DNA from: Lachnospiraceae bacterium
GTDB taxonomy: Bacteria; Bacillota_A; Clostridia; Lachnospirales; Lachnospiraceae
DNA: 16,121 nt
Direction: 5' to 3'
NCBI GenBank assembly: GCA_017632755.1
Contig: JAGBQU010000084.1
Coordinates: forward strand, 1-16,121
How positions within the stretch are numbered: the first letter of the stretch is position 1; every line of letters starts with the position of its first letter. The position numbers and the translations under genes are program-made. Positions 16,054 through 16,121 of this stretch are shown piece after piece. The notes beneath the pieces are model-generated. The model was not told where the DNA came from. It ran no database searches and was given only the letters and a program-made list of their open reading frames with translations.

Positions 16054-16121
16054 CATTTTTTTCTTTTTTCGGTTTTTATCGTCTTTCCTTTTTTTCTCCC
16101 CGTCCTTCCTCCTTTTTCGGC
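16054..16121. other. Strand-skewed polypyrimidine/polypurine tract at the window edge
   Basis: The + strand is almost entirely C and T here, with T runs of five to seven and only about eight purines in 68 bases. The - strand is therefore A/G-rich just upstream of the TTGAAA promoter. No gene is seen. The A-tracts nearest the promoter could act like an UP element or bend DNA; this is inference. Confidence 0.5.

Noticed and set aside
11586..16121. Mobile element or genomic island at the strand switch
   Set aside because: No transposase, integrase, direct repeat or tRNA end is visible; the change of gene style alone is not enough.

Overview
The window looks like a chromosomal segment of a Clostridia member, most likely Lachnospiraceae. 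I infer this from the Firmicutes AddAB recombination enzymes (not RecBCD), a YtvI-type AI-2E membrane protein, purine-rich Shine-Dalgarno sites, and a secreted protein that pairs InlB-type repeats with what I recognise as a DUF5722 glycosidase-like domain. The genus cannot be fixed from the sequence alone.

Left part, about 1-11541, all on the + strand: a tightly packed housekeeping run of clpX, engB, an AI-2E/YtvI-like permease, truA, a VanZ-family membrane protein, addB and addA. Spacing is short: 79 nt between clpX and the engB start used here, 1 nt between engB and the permease, a 14-nt overlap into truA, an 11-nt overlap into the VanZ gene, 16 nt to addB and 55 nt to addA. No convincing promoter is visible inside the run, so most of it could be read as one transcript. 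The run joins protein quality control (ClpX unfoldase), ribosome assembly (EngB), tRNA pseudouridylation (TruA) and double-strand break processing (the AddAB helicase-nuclease) with two membrane proteins of uncertain role. Key catalytic motifs can be read in all the enzymes, and nothing looks broken.

Right part, about 11586-16121: single genes on alternating strands, more accessory in character. A family 2 glycosyltransferase with a helical-repeat C-terminus (- strand) converges on addA. Divergent from it is a 140-residue protein I do not recognise, with an unusually good SD and a well-placed -10 box. That gene ends at a very strong bidirectional terminator shared with an 898-residue secreted protein (- strand). 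The latter has a signal peptide, an acidic linker, two InlB-type repeats, an Fn3-like domain and a C-terminal TIM-barrel glycosidase-like domain with two candidate catalytic glutamates. Its promoter (TTGAAA, 17 bp, TATAAT) is clear.

No tRNA, rRNA, CRISPR array, insertion sequence, phage gene or riboswitch was seen. No gene-free stretch exceeds 300 bases; the two longest are 12600-12789 and 15973-16121, and both hold promoters and structured or skewed sequence described below. I found no clear new multi-gene system. The best leads are the secreted glycosidase-like protein and the unrecognised 140-residue protein beside the glycosyltransferase.
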